Shown piece after piece: positions 1 to 6,431 of a DNA stretch of 12,843 nucleotides; within the stretch, counting starts at the first letter, position 1; the number at the start of each line of letters is the position of its first letter. The DNA lies in contig DLMV01000065.1 in assembly GCA_002478225.1 (NCBI GenBank), positions 25,628 to 38,470 on the forward strand. Reading direction: 5' to 3'. Below the pieces are notes generated by a model. It did not search any database and was not told the DNA's origin. It was given only the letters and a program-made list of their open reading frames with translations. Made by a program: the position numbers and the translations under genes. The stretch is from Deltaproteobacteria bacterium UBA7527 (GTDB lineage: Bacteria > Desulfobacterota > Syntrophorhabdia > Syntrophorhabdales > Syntrophorhabdaceae).

Positions 1-3
1 CTA

Positions 4-32
4 TTGACAAAAAAAACATTATGCTTTATTAT
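4..32 (+). promoter_or_regulatory. sigma70-like promoter in the leader
   Basis: A perfect -35 hexamer TTGACA (4-9) is followed after exactly 17 bases by TATTAT (27-32, 5 of 6 matches to TATAAT). The predicted transcription start is near 39. It points towards tolQ, but a strong terminator lies between them at 220-251, so it more likely drives a short transcript than the tol genes. The first three bases of the window limit any view of upstream elements. Confidence 0.55.
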
Positions 33-38
33 TAAATC

Positions 39-251
39 AAGGTATGTTAAATAATTCACAAAATAGCTTTTCAGGAACACTTGATAATTGTGGGTTTTTG
101 AAACATGCCTCTGCTTTGTGTTGAGAATACTTGTTCTGAAAAAGTCACTAAGTACATTTCTTCACAAAGTAGCTAATATAGCAAAACCACCTCCATAGCT
201 TCTCATAATAACCCCCCTTCCCCCTGGGAACCCACCCAGGGGGTTTTCTTT
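39..251 (+). ncRNA. candidate small RNA (promoter to terminator, no ORF)
   Basis: This stretch starts at the predicted start of the promoter at 4-32 and ends at the intrinsic terminator at 220-251, giving an RNA of about 210 nt. The only ATG-initiated frame inside it (44, about 26 codons) has no spaced ribosome binding site. The body is AT-rich and I do not recognise it as 6S, tmRNA, RNase P RNA or a known riboswitch. Alternatives are a regulated tol leader (an attenuator, although I see no antiterminator complementary to the terminator stem) or the long 3' end of a gene lying upstream of the window. The call rests only on the promoter and terminator pairing. Confidence 0.3.
220..251 (+). terminator. 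intrinsic terminator upstream of tolQ
   Basis: A perfect 9-bp GC-rich stem pairs CCCCCTGGG (220-228) with CCCAGGGGG (235-243) across a 6-base loop, and is followed by TTTTCTTT (244-251). The T tract is on the plus strand only, so it ends plus-strand transcription. It sits 55 bases before tolQ and insulates the tol operon from anything upstream. Confidence 0.85.
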
Positions 252-266
252 GGCGGGGTGTTTTTC

Positions 267-296
267 TTTACAAGGACAGCCTTATTGTTGTAAGAT
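267..296 (+). promoter_or_regulatory. tolQ: possible tolQ promoter
   Basis: Downstream of the terminator, TTTACA (267-272) and TAAGAT (291-296) are separated by 18 bases. The predicted start is near 303, only about three bases before the tolQ ATG, and no Shine-Dalgarno sequence lies in the usual window before that ATG. The -10 element matches only 4 of 6 bases, so this is tentative. Some promoter after the terminator is expected because the terminator would block read-through. Confidence 0.35.
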
Positions 297-305
297 GTTT
301 TCGAA

Positions 306-983
306 ATGAGTTTCTCCAGTCTCAATGCATATTCAGGCGGACTTTTCAGCCTCATCTATTCGGCCGGTCCCGTAGCGAAGGCCGTTATGCTGATTCTCTT
401 GATTTTTTCGATAGTTTCCTGGGCGATCATGTTTGTAAAGTTTCGCCAGTACGGGAGAACGGAAAGAGAAGGGGAGCGTTTTTTTCGCGCAGCACGTGAG
501 GCTGATTCCTTTAAAAAGCTCATAACCATATACAGGGACAGTCCTGAAAACTCTTTTTACAGGCTCATCCTTGCATGTTACAAGGAGATCACGAAGAGAC
601 AAAAAGAGAATAACCCCGATATAAGACCGGAAACGATCCCGATCATCGAAAATGCCATGAAGATTACTATCTCCGAGGAGTCGACAAGGCTCGAACGAAG
701 GCTATCGTTCCTTGCGACAACGGCTAATGCCTCACCCTTTATCGGTCTCTTTGGAACGGTCTGGGGTATCATGGATTCTTTCCGGGAGATAGGTGTTAGA
801 GGAACAACAAGCCTTGCTGTTGTTGCTCCCGGCATAAGCGAAGCGCTCATTGCCACCGCAATGGGGCTTGCAGCGGCCATCCCCGCAGTCCTTGCATATA
901 ATTACTTTTCAGGCAGGCTCAAAAGGATTGTATCGAGGATGGAGAATGCATCCCTTTATTTGATAAATCTCATCGGAAAATGA
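306..983 (+). CDS. tolQ: TolQ/ExbB-type proton channel subunit
   Basis: This is an inner-membrane MotA/TolQ/ExbB proton channel protein of 225 residues, close to the usual TolQ length of about 230. With TolR it converts proton motive force into work on the cell envelope. There are three membrane segments, at about residues 23-45, 133-158 and 168-198, with a cytoplasmic loop between the first two. The family signature is clear: SPFIGLFGTVWGIM (143-156) and LIATAMGLAAAIPAVLAYN (181-199), which carry the conserved polar residues of the channel. The start aligns with the short amphipathic N terminus of known TolQ proteins, but no ribosome binding site precedes it, so a leaderless or near-leaderless message is possible. 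The gene ends in an ATGA overlap with tolR, which implies translational coupling. TolQ is preferred over ExbB because of the order Q-R-A and the sequence of the last two helices. Confidence 0.93.
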   Translation: MSFSSLNAYSGGLFSLIYSAGPVAKAVMLILLIFSIVSWAIMFVKFRQYGRTEREGERFFRAAREADSFKKLITIYRDSPENSFYRLILACYKEITKRQKENNPDIRPETIPIIENAMKITISEESTRLERRLSFLATTANASPFIGLFGTVWGIMDSFREIGVRGTTSLAVVAPGISEALIATAMGLAAAIPAVLAYNYFSGRLKRIVSRMENASLYLINLIGK

Positions 984-1384
984 AGTTATCGCAAGAAAAA
1001 GGACCCCTGTCAGAGATAAACGTCATACCCCTTGTTGATGTTGTCCTCGTTCTTCTTATCATCTTTATGATCACAGCCCCGATGATGCAGCACGGAATGA
1101 ACATCGACATACCGAACGTCACTGCAAAACCGCTGCCGACCAAGGACGAGCCCCAGATACTGAATATCACAAAGGAACAAAGGCTCATACTGAACGAGAA
1201 GAGGCTCGGCATGAGGGAGCTCAAGCCTGCGATCCAACTCTTATTCGCAAATAAGACCAACAAAGAGCTCTTTCTCAGGGCTGACAAGGACGTACCCTAT
1301 GGATTTGTCGTGAAATGCATGGGGGTCATACGTGAGGCAGGGATCGAAAAGATAAATATCGTAACCAAACCCCTCGAGGAATGA
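980..1384 (+). CDS. tolR: TolR/ExbD-type energy transducer subunit
   Basis: A 134-residue single-pass inner-membrane protein of the ExbD/TolR family. It has a short cytoplasmic N terminus with SEINVIPLVDVVLVLLIIFM (11-30), which contains the membrane helix and the proton-carrying aspartate of the family (Asp20). The periplasmic domain follows, from IDIPNVTAKPLP to the C terminus, and includes the typical LRADKDVPYGFVVKCM segment. It works with TolQ as stator and rotor in the proton channel and acts on the TolA-like protein encoded next. Its ATG overlaps the tolQ stop (ATGA at 980-983), and its stop overlaps the next start. This makes a tightly coupled operon and argues for balanced synthesis of the complex. 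Confidence 0.92.
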   Translation: MKLSQEKGPLSEINVIPLVDVVLVLLIIFMITAPMMQHGMNIDIPNVTAKPLPTKDEPQILNITKEQRLILNEKRLGMRELKPAIQLLFANKTNKELFLRADKDVPYGFVVKCMGVIREAGIEKINIVTKPLEE

Positions 1385-2154
1385 TGCGCGAAGAAGCCTG
1401 GTACAGAATGCTCGTCATCTCTTGTGTGATCCACATCTTCGTTATAGCTGCGTTCAGCATACCCTTTAAAAAGACCTCAAAGAGATTTGATGTCCTCTCG
1501 TCATACTCCGTCAATCTTGTCGGCCAGCTCGGCGGCAGCGGAGGCGCAATAGGGGCAGGACAGGCTGAGAAGGGTCTGCCGGAAAAGCCCGCGCCTGTTG
1601 CTCCGGCACGCGCAAAAAGGCCTGCCCCGATAAAAAAACCAGCGAAAGAAGAGGTCTCGTTATCAAAAAAGAAGGTCGCTGCCCGTGAGAAGACCACCAA
1701 AGAAGAGCTAAGCCGCCTCGAAGAGAGGATCCGCGATATGAAAAAGAAGGCGGATTACCTCGACGTATCGGGGACAAAAACAGCAGCTGCAGGGGGAAGG
1801 GGGGGCACAGGGGCCGGCGCCCCTGGATTGCCGTTCGGATCTGAAGGCGGAGGCAAACCGCTCGATCCTGCAACACAGAAATATATCCTCGACATATGGG
1901 ACAAGGTAAAGAGCGCCTGGGGTGTACCCGGCATGACATATAAAAAGGACCTCGAAACGATCGTGATCATCAGGATACGGAAAGATGGAAGGATCGTGGA
2001 CATCAATATCGAAAAAAGGTCCGGCAACAGGATATACGACGAGTCGATCCTGAGGGTCTTGAGGGCTGTAGACCCGTTGCCGCCCATACCTGCATCGCTC
2101 AATACCGATTCTATGGAGCTCGGCTTCAGGTTCCTGCCCGGTGACCTTTCGTGA
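1381..2154 (+). CDS. TolA/TonB-like periplasm-spanning protein
   Basis: A 257-residue protein with the layout of TolA or TonB. It has an N-terminal membrane anchor (about 9-28), a proline/alanine/lysine-rich stretch (about 60-100), a short predicted coiled coil (LSRLEERIRDMKKKADYL, about 110-127), a glycine-rich linker (about 135-160) and a C-terminal TonB/TolA-type domain (about 165-257) with TIVIIRIRKDGRIVDINIEKRSG-like strands. It is shorter than E. coli TolA (about 420 residues), mainly in the helical middle, and its C-terminal domain reads more like the TonB_C fold. By context (tolQ-tolR-this gene) it is the TolA-equivalent that links the motor to the outer membrane. GAGGA (1376-1380) touches the first of two consecutive in-frame ATG codons (1381 and 1384). 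Spacing favours the second. No tolB or pal gene is visible in the window. Confidence 0.85.
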   Translation: MMREEAWYRMLVISCVIHIFVIAAFSIPFKKTSKRFDVLSSYSVNLVGQLGGSGGAIGAGQAEKGLPEKPAPVAPARAKRPAPIKKPAKEEVSLSKKKVAAREKTTKEELSRLEERIRDMKKKADYLDVSGTKTAAAGGRGGTGAGAPGLPFGSEGGGKPLDPATQKYILDIWDKVKSAWGVPGMTYKKDLETIVIIRIRKDGRIVDINIEKRSGNRIYDESILRVLRAVDPLPPIPASLNTDSMELGFRFLPGDLS

Positions 2155-2936
2155 ATGCGCTTCAAAGTGTAATCATGGGGGCCATACAGGGCATCACCGA
2201 ATTTCTGCCCATCAGCAGCTCAGCGCATCTTATAGTGATCCCCTGGTTTTTCCACATCGATGACGGGAATATCAATAAGCTCACGTACGATGTGATGCTG
2301 CATTTCGGCACGCTTCTGGCGATCCTCGCCATTTACGGCAAAAGGTTCATCAACGTTGTTGTTGAAGGGCTTGTTGACCTCAGGGGTGGAAGGTTAAAGG
2401 ATTCCATGCTGCTAAAGCTGATTATCGCCACTGTTCCTGCCGGCGTTGCGGGCCTTCTCGGCAAAGACCTTATTGAGCACTCCTTGAGGGCCCCTTTTAT
2501 TGCCGCTTTCATGCTTGTCTTCGTATCGATCCTGATGATCATCGCCGAGAGGCTGCACGTAAGCAGGAGCACGATCTCATATCCCGTTGCGATCGCCATC
2601 GGCATCGCCCAGGCGTTGGCCCTTATACCGGGCACGTCGAGAAGCGGAATAACGATCACTGCAGCGCTCCTTCTGGGGCTCAGGAGGTCGGAGGCCGTCG
2701 ATTTTTCCTTTCTCCTTGCGATACCGATCATACTCGGTACTTCGATATATGAGATGAAACACCTTGATGTTCACGGTGGCGCTATGGACATATACATCTA
2801 CGGGGCCGTTTCCGCGTTCGTCTTCGGCATCCTGAGCCTGAAATTTCTCATCACCTATCTTAAGAAGCATTCACTCGATCTTTTTGCCTATTACCGGATC
2901 GGCATAGCCATCCTCATACTCCTTTACTCGTTTTAG
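2151..2936 (+). CDS. uppP: undecaprenyl-diphosphatase UppP (BacA)
   Basis: A polytopic membrane protein of 261 residues, typical length for BacA/UppP. It removes a phosphate from undecaprenyl diphosphate and so recycles the lipid carrier for peptidoglycan and O-antigen precursors. Loss or overproduction of this family affects bacitracin sensitivity. Both family motifs are present: QGITEFLPISSSAH (13-26), with the Q/E-x3-E pair at Gln13 and Glu17 plus His26, and PGTSRSG (160-166) with the catalytic Arg164. The start is GTG at 2151, whose TGA overlap (GTGA) with the preceding tol gene signals translational coupling. No strong ribosome binding site is seen, so expression probably depends on the upstream gene. 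Placement inside a tol operon is unusual. The protein identity is secure. Confidence 0.95.
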   Translation: MNALQSVIMGAIQGITEFLPISSSAHLIVIPWFFHIDDGNINKLTYDVMLHFGTLLAILAIYGKRFINVVVEGLVDLRGGRLKDSMLLKLIIATVPAGVAGLLGKDLIEHSLRAPFIAAFMLVFVSILMIIAERLHVSRSTISYPVAIAIGIAQALALIPGTSRSGITITAALLLGLRRSEAVDFSFLLAIPIILGTSIYEMKHLDVHGGAMDIYIYGAVSAFVFGILSLKFLITYLKKHSLDLFAYYRIGIAILILLYSF

Positions 2937-3264
2937 AGGTCGAGGACAGAGGCTTTAGCTGATGGTTGCCGTATATCGTAGTTCGCATGTCGTATATCGA
3001 AATGAAATCCGAAATCCTAATATCGTAAGGTTCAATCCTGACGAAGGAGGGACAATTCTAAACAAATTCAAATGTTTAAAATTCAAAACGTATTGAAGGG
3101 CATTTGTTTAGAACATTTGATATTTGAGTTTTAATATTGTTTAGGATTTGGTGCTTATTTTTTCATGAACTATGAGCTATCAGCTATGAGCTATGAGCCG
3201 CCTTTTCCGCCTACGAGACCCTTCCTGACCTTTTCACCTTTCACATTTTACGATATCAGTGTAT
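2937..3264. repeat. intergenic stretch filled with short degenerate repeats
   Basis: This 330-base gap after uppP holds no gene that I can support. It consists of successive repeat 'words'. A TATCGTAGTTCGCATGTCGTATATCGA-type word (in two pieces) lies at 2971-3000 and recurs at 6176-6207 and 10274-10300. An AT-rich block (3058-3160) has CAAATGTT and AACATTTG in opposite orientation. A GAGCTATGAG-type tandem lies at 3164-3199, and a TTTCAC/TTTTAC type at 3228-3252. No clear terminator for the tol operon is visible; the AT-rich inverted block is the only candidate. Confidence 0.6.
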
Positions 3265-3270
3265 TATAAT
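3265..3270 (+). promoter_or_regulatory. consensus -10 element before the 57-aa ORF
   Basis: A perfect TATAAT ends only four bases before the ATG at 3275. No ribosome binding site is present. The best -35 candidate (TTCACA, 3240-3245, inside a repeat) is 19 bases away and weak. If used, transcription would begin at or inside the start codon, so either the message is leaderless or the functional start is further downstream. Confidence 0.35.
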
Positions 3271-3274
3271 ATCT

Positions 3275-3448
3275 ATGGCTGAAAAGAAAGAACGTCCGAA
3301 TGATCCGGCGACAGAAAGAATGTTTGTGATATATGACCCTGAAAATGAAGGATATGAGAAACCGTGCCTATGCGAGTACCTGCGTGAGCTCCCGGAGGTG
3401 AGCCCTGAGGAGATCAGGGGATATCCCGAGAACAGAAAAAAGAAATAG
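3275..3448 (+). CDS. small hypothetical protein, 57 aa
   Basis: The ATG at 3275 opens a 57-codon frame ending in TAG at 3446-3448. The protein is very charged (MAEKKERPNDPATER at the N terminus, ENRKKK at the C terminus) with a compact middle, MFVIYDPENEGYEKP then CLCEYLRELPEVSPEEIRGYP. The CLC pair (Cys31 and Cys33) is its only cysteine feature. I do not recognise a family and see no signal peptide or membrane helix. It lies 14 bases upstream of the MutY-like gene on the same strand, so the two are probably co-transcribed. Third-position composition looks like that of its neighbours and the acidic/basic balance is protein-like, which is why I accept it despite its size and missing ribosome binding site. 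Confidence 0.55.
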   Translation: MAEKKERPNDPATERMFVIYDPENEGYEKPCLCEYLRELPEVSPEEIRGYPENRKKK

Positions 3449-3462
3449 GCCTGCTCGCGCTG

Positions 3463-4278
3463 ATGCTATCCCCTGAAGAGATACTGTCATTCCGCCGGGA
3501 AATATACGGATACTATAGAAAGAGCAGGCGCAGCCTGCCCTGGCGCGATACGTTCAACCCGTATCATATCCTCATCTCCGAGGTCATGCTCCAACAGACC
3601 CAGGTAGAAAGGGTGAACGGGAAATACCAGGAGCTTATTGCCGCCTTTCCGGATCTTCATTCTTTGGCGCAGGCAGAGCTGAGCGCGGTCCTGCGGGCAT
3701 GGTCAGGGCTCGGCTACAACAGGCGCGCAATATCGCTAATAAAACTGGCAAGGACGGTTGTAGCCGAATACGGCGGGGTTCTGCCGCAGGATGTTGAGAA
3801 GCTTGCGTCGCTTCCCGGCATCGGGAAGGCAACCGCAGGATCGATCGCGGCATTCGCATTTAATAAGCCGGCTGTCTTTGCCGAGACGAACATCAGGCGC
3901 GTTTTTATCCATTTCTTCTTTCGTGACAGCGAATTCGTGAACGACAGAGACATTCTCCGCCTCGTCGAGGCAACGCTTGACAGAACAAATCCGAGAGAGT
4001 GGTATTATGCGCTCATGGATTACGGCGCCATGCTGAAAAGAAGTGTGCCAAACCCGAACCGCAGAAGCGCCCATTATAAGAAGCAAGCTCCCTTTGAGGA
4101 TTCCGACAGAAAGATACGCGGAGAGATTCTCAGGATCTTGCTCGCCGGGAAACCGCTTTCCGCTAAAAAGATCGCGACGACATTGAAAGAAAGGTCAGAC
4201 AGGGTTGACCGTATCCTTGTCCAGTTGCATGGCGAAGGATTCATAAAGGAAGATAGGACTGGTTACTATATACCGTGA
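3463..4278 (+). CDS. MutY-like A/G-specific adenine glycosylase lacking the Fe-S cluster
   Basis: A 271-residue HhH-GPD base-excision repair protein. MutY-like features are SEVMLQQTQVERV (39-51), holding the catalytic glutamate equivalent Glu40; WSGLGYNRRA (80-89); the helix-hairpin-helix LPGIGKATAGS (118-128); and LMDYGAM (184-190). Odd features: the whole protein has no cysteine, so the 4Fe-4S cluster that normally follows LMDYGAM is absent. The position of the catalytic aspartate reads AETNIRRV with Glu141. The MutT-like C-terminal domain that recognises 8-oxoguanine is replaced by about 55 residues resembling a winged helix (IRGEILRILLAGKPLSAKKIA to the end). Likely role: removal of adenine or another base from mispairs, but substrate specificity cannot be assigned. 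ATG 3463 has no clear ribosome binding site and follows the 57-aa ORF by 14 bases. Confidence 0.8.
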   Translation: MLSPEEILSFRREIYGYYRKSRRSLPWRDTFNPYHILISEVMLQQTQVERVNGKYQELIAAFPDLHSLAQAELSAVLRAWSGLGYNRRAISLIKLARTVVAEYGGVLPQDVEKLASLPGIGKATAGSIAAFAFNKPAVFAETNIRRVFIHFFFRDSEFVNDRDILRLVEATLDRTNPREWYYALMDYGAMLKRSVPNPNRRSAHYKKQAPFEDSDRKIRGEILRILLAGKPLSAKKIATTLKERSDRVDRILVQLHGEGFIKEDRTGYYIP

Positions 4279-4478
4279 GACCTTAAAAGACGTGAAATGT
4301 AAAAAGTGAGAAGTTTACAACATTCCACATTTTACCTTTTACATTTCACCGGGTTTCTTGCCTCACCACGGTTTGCCGCGAGATAAACCCTACACCATGC
4401 TATTAATTCCCCGCACCTCGTTCCTTGTGCATCGCGTCTCTCATCCGGCATCGAGTACCCAGCAGCAAGATTCGGCTA
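4279..4478. repeat. convergent intergenic gap with an imperfect hairpin
   Basis: Between the convergent MutY-like and membrane-protein genes, GTGAAATGTAAAA (4292-4304) is perfectly complementary to TTTTACATTTCAC (4337-4349), a 13-bp stem around a 32-base loop that itself contains further copies of the same word. It may act as a bidirectional transcription end, although it is AT-rich and lacks a clean T tract. The words belong to the TTTCAC/TTTTAC family also found at 3228-3252 and 4990-5054. Nothing is recognised in 4360-4478. Confidence 0.5.
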
Positions 4479-4925
4479 TCAGCCTGCAAATATCCACAGT
4501 GCCCCATAGTATCCTGCGCCGAAGACGACATGGAGAATAAGCTGTTCGAACCACGTGGAGGTGCCGGCCTTCTTTCCCAGAAAACCTTGTCCGGCAATGG
4601 GAAGGGCTATAAAGAGCATCGACAGCCACAATACAAAGAAATAGAAAGATACAAGCCGCGCCGAGAGGGGGTCGAGGTCGAAAAAATACGTTGCCGCAAT
4701 ATAGATGCCGCCGAAGACGCCGCTTGTTGCGAGGTGGATCAAGGCCCCAACCATATAGCGGATCCGATCGTCGGGCTTCATGTTCAGGGTCCGGAAGAGG
4801 AACTCCCCGTCAACGAGTATAAGGCTGGATCTGAATGATCCCACCCTGAAGCAGACTTCAGAAACAATGCCCATAAGGACCCCTGCCAGTATGCCGGCGG
4901 CCACTCCTTCGATAACGATCACCAT
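4479..4925 (-). CDS. four-helix integral membrane protein, function unknown
   Basis: A 148-residue hydrophobic protein with four predicted membrane helices at about 2-25, 58-82, 90-111 and 124-147. Glycine-rich helix faces (GVAAGILAGVLMGIV, SGVFGGIYIAA, HVVFGAGYYGALW) and a conserved-looking linker GQGFLGKKAGTSTWFEQLILH are visible. I do not assign a family; its shape resembles small DUF-type bacterial membrane proteins. The start is well supported: AAAGGAGG lies a few bases upstream of the ATG on the minus strand. It lies downstream of the attH-like gene in the same direction, separated by 135 bases of repeats, so it may be a distal member of that transcription unit or independent. The reading frame is intact. 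Confidence 0.75.
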   Translation of the reverse strand: MVIVIEGVAAGILAGVLMGIVSEVCFRVGSFRSSLILVDGEFLFRTLNMKPDDRIRYMVGALIHLATSGVFGGIYIAATYFFDLDPLSARLVSFYFFVLWLSMLFIALPIAGQGFLGKKAGTSTWFEQLILHVVFGAGYYGALWIFAG

Positions 4926-4989
4926 ATAACAACCCTCCTTTGCCTGGGCTCACGCCATTCTGGTAGATGTAAATTACCTGCTGATATTG

Positions 4990-5054
4990 TAAAAAGAAAG
5001 ACGTTAAATGTAAAAGGTATTTAACTTTTCACGTTTCACATTTCACGTTTCACG
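4990..5054. repeat. TTTCACGTTTCACA-type tandem words with inverted copy
   Basis: On the plus strand the run TTTCACGTTTCACATTTCAC (within 5025-5054) repeats a 7-10 base word with small changes. An opposite-orientation relative (GTTAAATGTAAAAGG, starting at 5004) sits just before it and could pair loosely with it. The same word family occurs at 3228-3252 and 4292-4349. It lies between the attH-like gene and the downstream membrane-protein gene. Confidence 0.6.
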
Positions 5055-5060
5055 AGATTC

Positions 5061-6287
5061 TTAAAAGATGCCCCCGATATTCCCCGCATATCCTGTAAGT
5101 TCAACATACCCTTCGCAGGTTACTTCTCGTTCCGCCGATGTGCCCCTGCCCCCTACTGCCCCTTCCCAGTATGTAATTCCCGCTGATCCTTCGGTAATAA
5201 GCTCCTGGTCAGGGACATACGGTGAGATCGTTAGATCGATCTTCGCCGACGGGACGCGAATGCGCCACCGGGAAGGATACGTCCCGTTGCTTTTCGGGCT
5301 CTTCCACTGCCCGAGAATATCGACGCTGATATCAGAAAGCCTTATGTGGCGGCTTGCGCCGTTCTTTTCAATGATCGTCCCCGATGATGCCTGCTCCACT
5401 GTTCCATCCTTCCTGCGTAAAAAGTAGAGCATCAGGTCGCGGCCATCGGAGAGGTGGAGGCTGAACCAATCCCAGCCTGCCTGATCAGAGGAAAGCTGGT
5501 TGGAGCCGAATTCCTGGTCGAACCAGCTTTTTCCTGTAACGTGTACAGGCTGTTTCGAGAGGGGCGTTCTGATAGTGCCTGTCGTTGCCAGGTCAGTGAA
5601 GGAATAATAATAAGAGGACTGTCCTTCCCCCGGGCCCTTTTTGCTCAGCCCTTTATGGCCATGCAGGACGGGCGGTTTTTGCGGGACAAGCTCCAGGTTG
5701 ATCTCAGTTTCCTTATGGCGTGCCGAAAGGTGGATAACGTTCCGCACCATTCGGGCCGACCAGTTGAGGAGCCGCACATTAAGGCCTTTCATATCGGAAA
5801 AGGCCAGGCCGGGCCCTGCCCGCGATGTCCGCTCGGCAAACCAGAATTTCCTGCCAGAGACATCGGTGATGGTAAAGTGTGCGAGATAGATATCGCGTAT
5901 TGACCACGGGTTGCCGGGGTCTTTTGGTGTTCTTTCAATGCCGTGCCTGAAGAAGGTAAGCTGATAACCGTATCTGTTGCCGCTTTTATCTGCAAGATTG
6001 CCCGTGAAATACCACCATTCCGTCCTGTGCTCGGGGTGGCTTCCATGGTCCCTTGGGAAAGACCATGCCCTCTCCCCGATCGCCTGCTCCCAATCGGCGC
6101 TGCTGACCGATCCTGCACAGACAAGGACCGCCAATAAGAGCAGGAACAGCGTATGACAAAGATTCTTCGCGAGAGTCGTATTTCGTATTTCGCATATCGT
6201 ATATCGAAGTCTTAAAGAAAACGTTCGGCGTTCGGCGTAGAGACCAAATACAAAAGGCAGTACTGACCGGGATATTCTGCTCTCCAT
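5061..6287 (-). CDS. AttH/CrtC-like secreted lipocalin-fold protein
   Basis: A member of the AttH / carotenoid 1,2-hydratase-like superfamily (paired lipocalin-like domains). Diagnostic segments are HPEHRTEWWYFTGNL, YGYQLTFFRHGI, YLAHFTITDVSGRKFWFAER and SWFDQEFGSNQLSSDQAGWDW, then SLHLSDGRDLMLYFLR. A signal peptide is clear: a leucine-rich core (HTLFLLLLAVLVCAG) and a cleavage site after SVSSA, so the mature protein starts near 6095 and has about 344 residues, normal for AttH. Function is not enzymatically settled. Next to an FtsX-type ABC transporter it fits the AttEFGH export arrangement, as the secreted lipid- or ligand-binding partner. The start is uncertain: no canonical start codon lies just before the signal peptide. 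I used ATG 6287; an in-frame GTG lies at 6365. Most sequence before about 6176 is intergenic repeat rather than protein-like. Confidence 0.82.
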   Translation of the reverse strand: MESRISRSVLPFVFGLYAERRTFSLRLRYTICEIRNTTLAKNLCHTLFLLLLAVLVCAGSVSSADWEQAIGERAWSFPRDHGSHPEHRTEWWYFTGNLADKSGNRYGYQLTFFRHGIERTPKDPGNPWSIRDIYLAHFTITDVSGRKFWFAERTSRAGPGLAFSDMKGLNVRLLNWSARMVRNVIHLSARHKETEINLELVPQKPPVLHGHKGLSKKGPGEGQSSYYYSFTDLATTGTIRTPLSKQPVHVTGKSWFDQEFGSNQLSSDQAGWDWFSLHLSDGRDLMLYFLRRKDGTVEQASSGTIIEKNGASRHIRLSDISVDILGQWKSPKSNGTYPSRWRIRVPSAKIDLTISPYVPDQELITEGSAGITYWEGAVGGRGTSAEREVTCEGYVELTGYAGNIGGIF

Positions 6288-6412
6288 TCTTTTCATCTTC
6301 TGCTCTTCTGGCCGCCTCACGCCTAACGCCTCACGACTTAAGGATTTATGCTTCTTGCTACTCACTATCGACCATTCACTTTTAACTCATCACTGATAAC
6401 TCTCGCTCATTT
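6176..6412. repeat. cluster of repeat words before and over the attH-like start
   Basis: Several word families follow one another. They are TCGTATTTCGTATTTCGCAT with its continuation (6176-6207), GTTCGGCGTTCGGCGTAG (6223-6240), GCCTCACGCCTAACGCCTCA (6314-6333) and a CACTTTTAACTCATCACTGA-type word (6377-6396). The first matches words at 2971-3000 and 10274-10300. The second matches 11961-11990. They occupy the gap between the permease stop and the secreted protein, and overlap the annotated 5' end of the latter. Confidence 0.65.
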
Positions 6413-6431
6413 CTGTAACACACAACGCCGC

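Noticed and set aside
306..2154. ExbB-ExbD-TonB import system instead of Tol
   Set aside because: Gene order and the TolQ-type helices fit Tol better and no TonB-dependent receptor is present. The C-terminal domain is TonB-like, however, so the third gene is left without a symbol.
2971..3254. CRISPR array
   Set aside because: The repeat units are short, drifting and not separated by constant-length unique spacers, and no cas genes are visible.
4425..4838. Plus-strand ORF of 137 codons
   Set aside because: It lies opposite the minus-strand membrane protein, which has a strong ribosome binding site and coherent helices. The plus-strand product has no recognisable features.
5454..5903. Plus-strand ORF of 149 codons
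   Set aside because: It is antisense to the attH-like gene, whose motifs are clear.
6314..6333. Second integron core site (GCCTAAC) in the repeat cluster
   Set aside because: The seven bases match a core-site consensus, but no paired R and L boxes surround them. They are part of the GCCTAACGCC repeat word.
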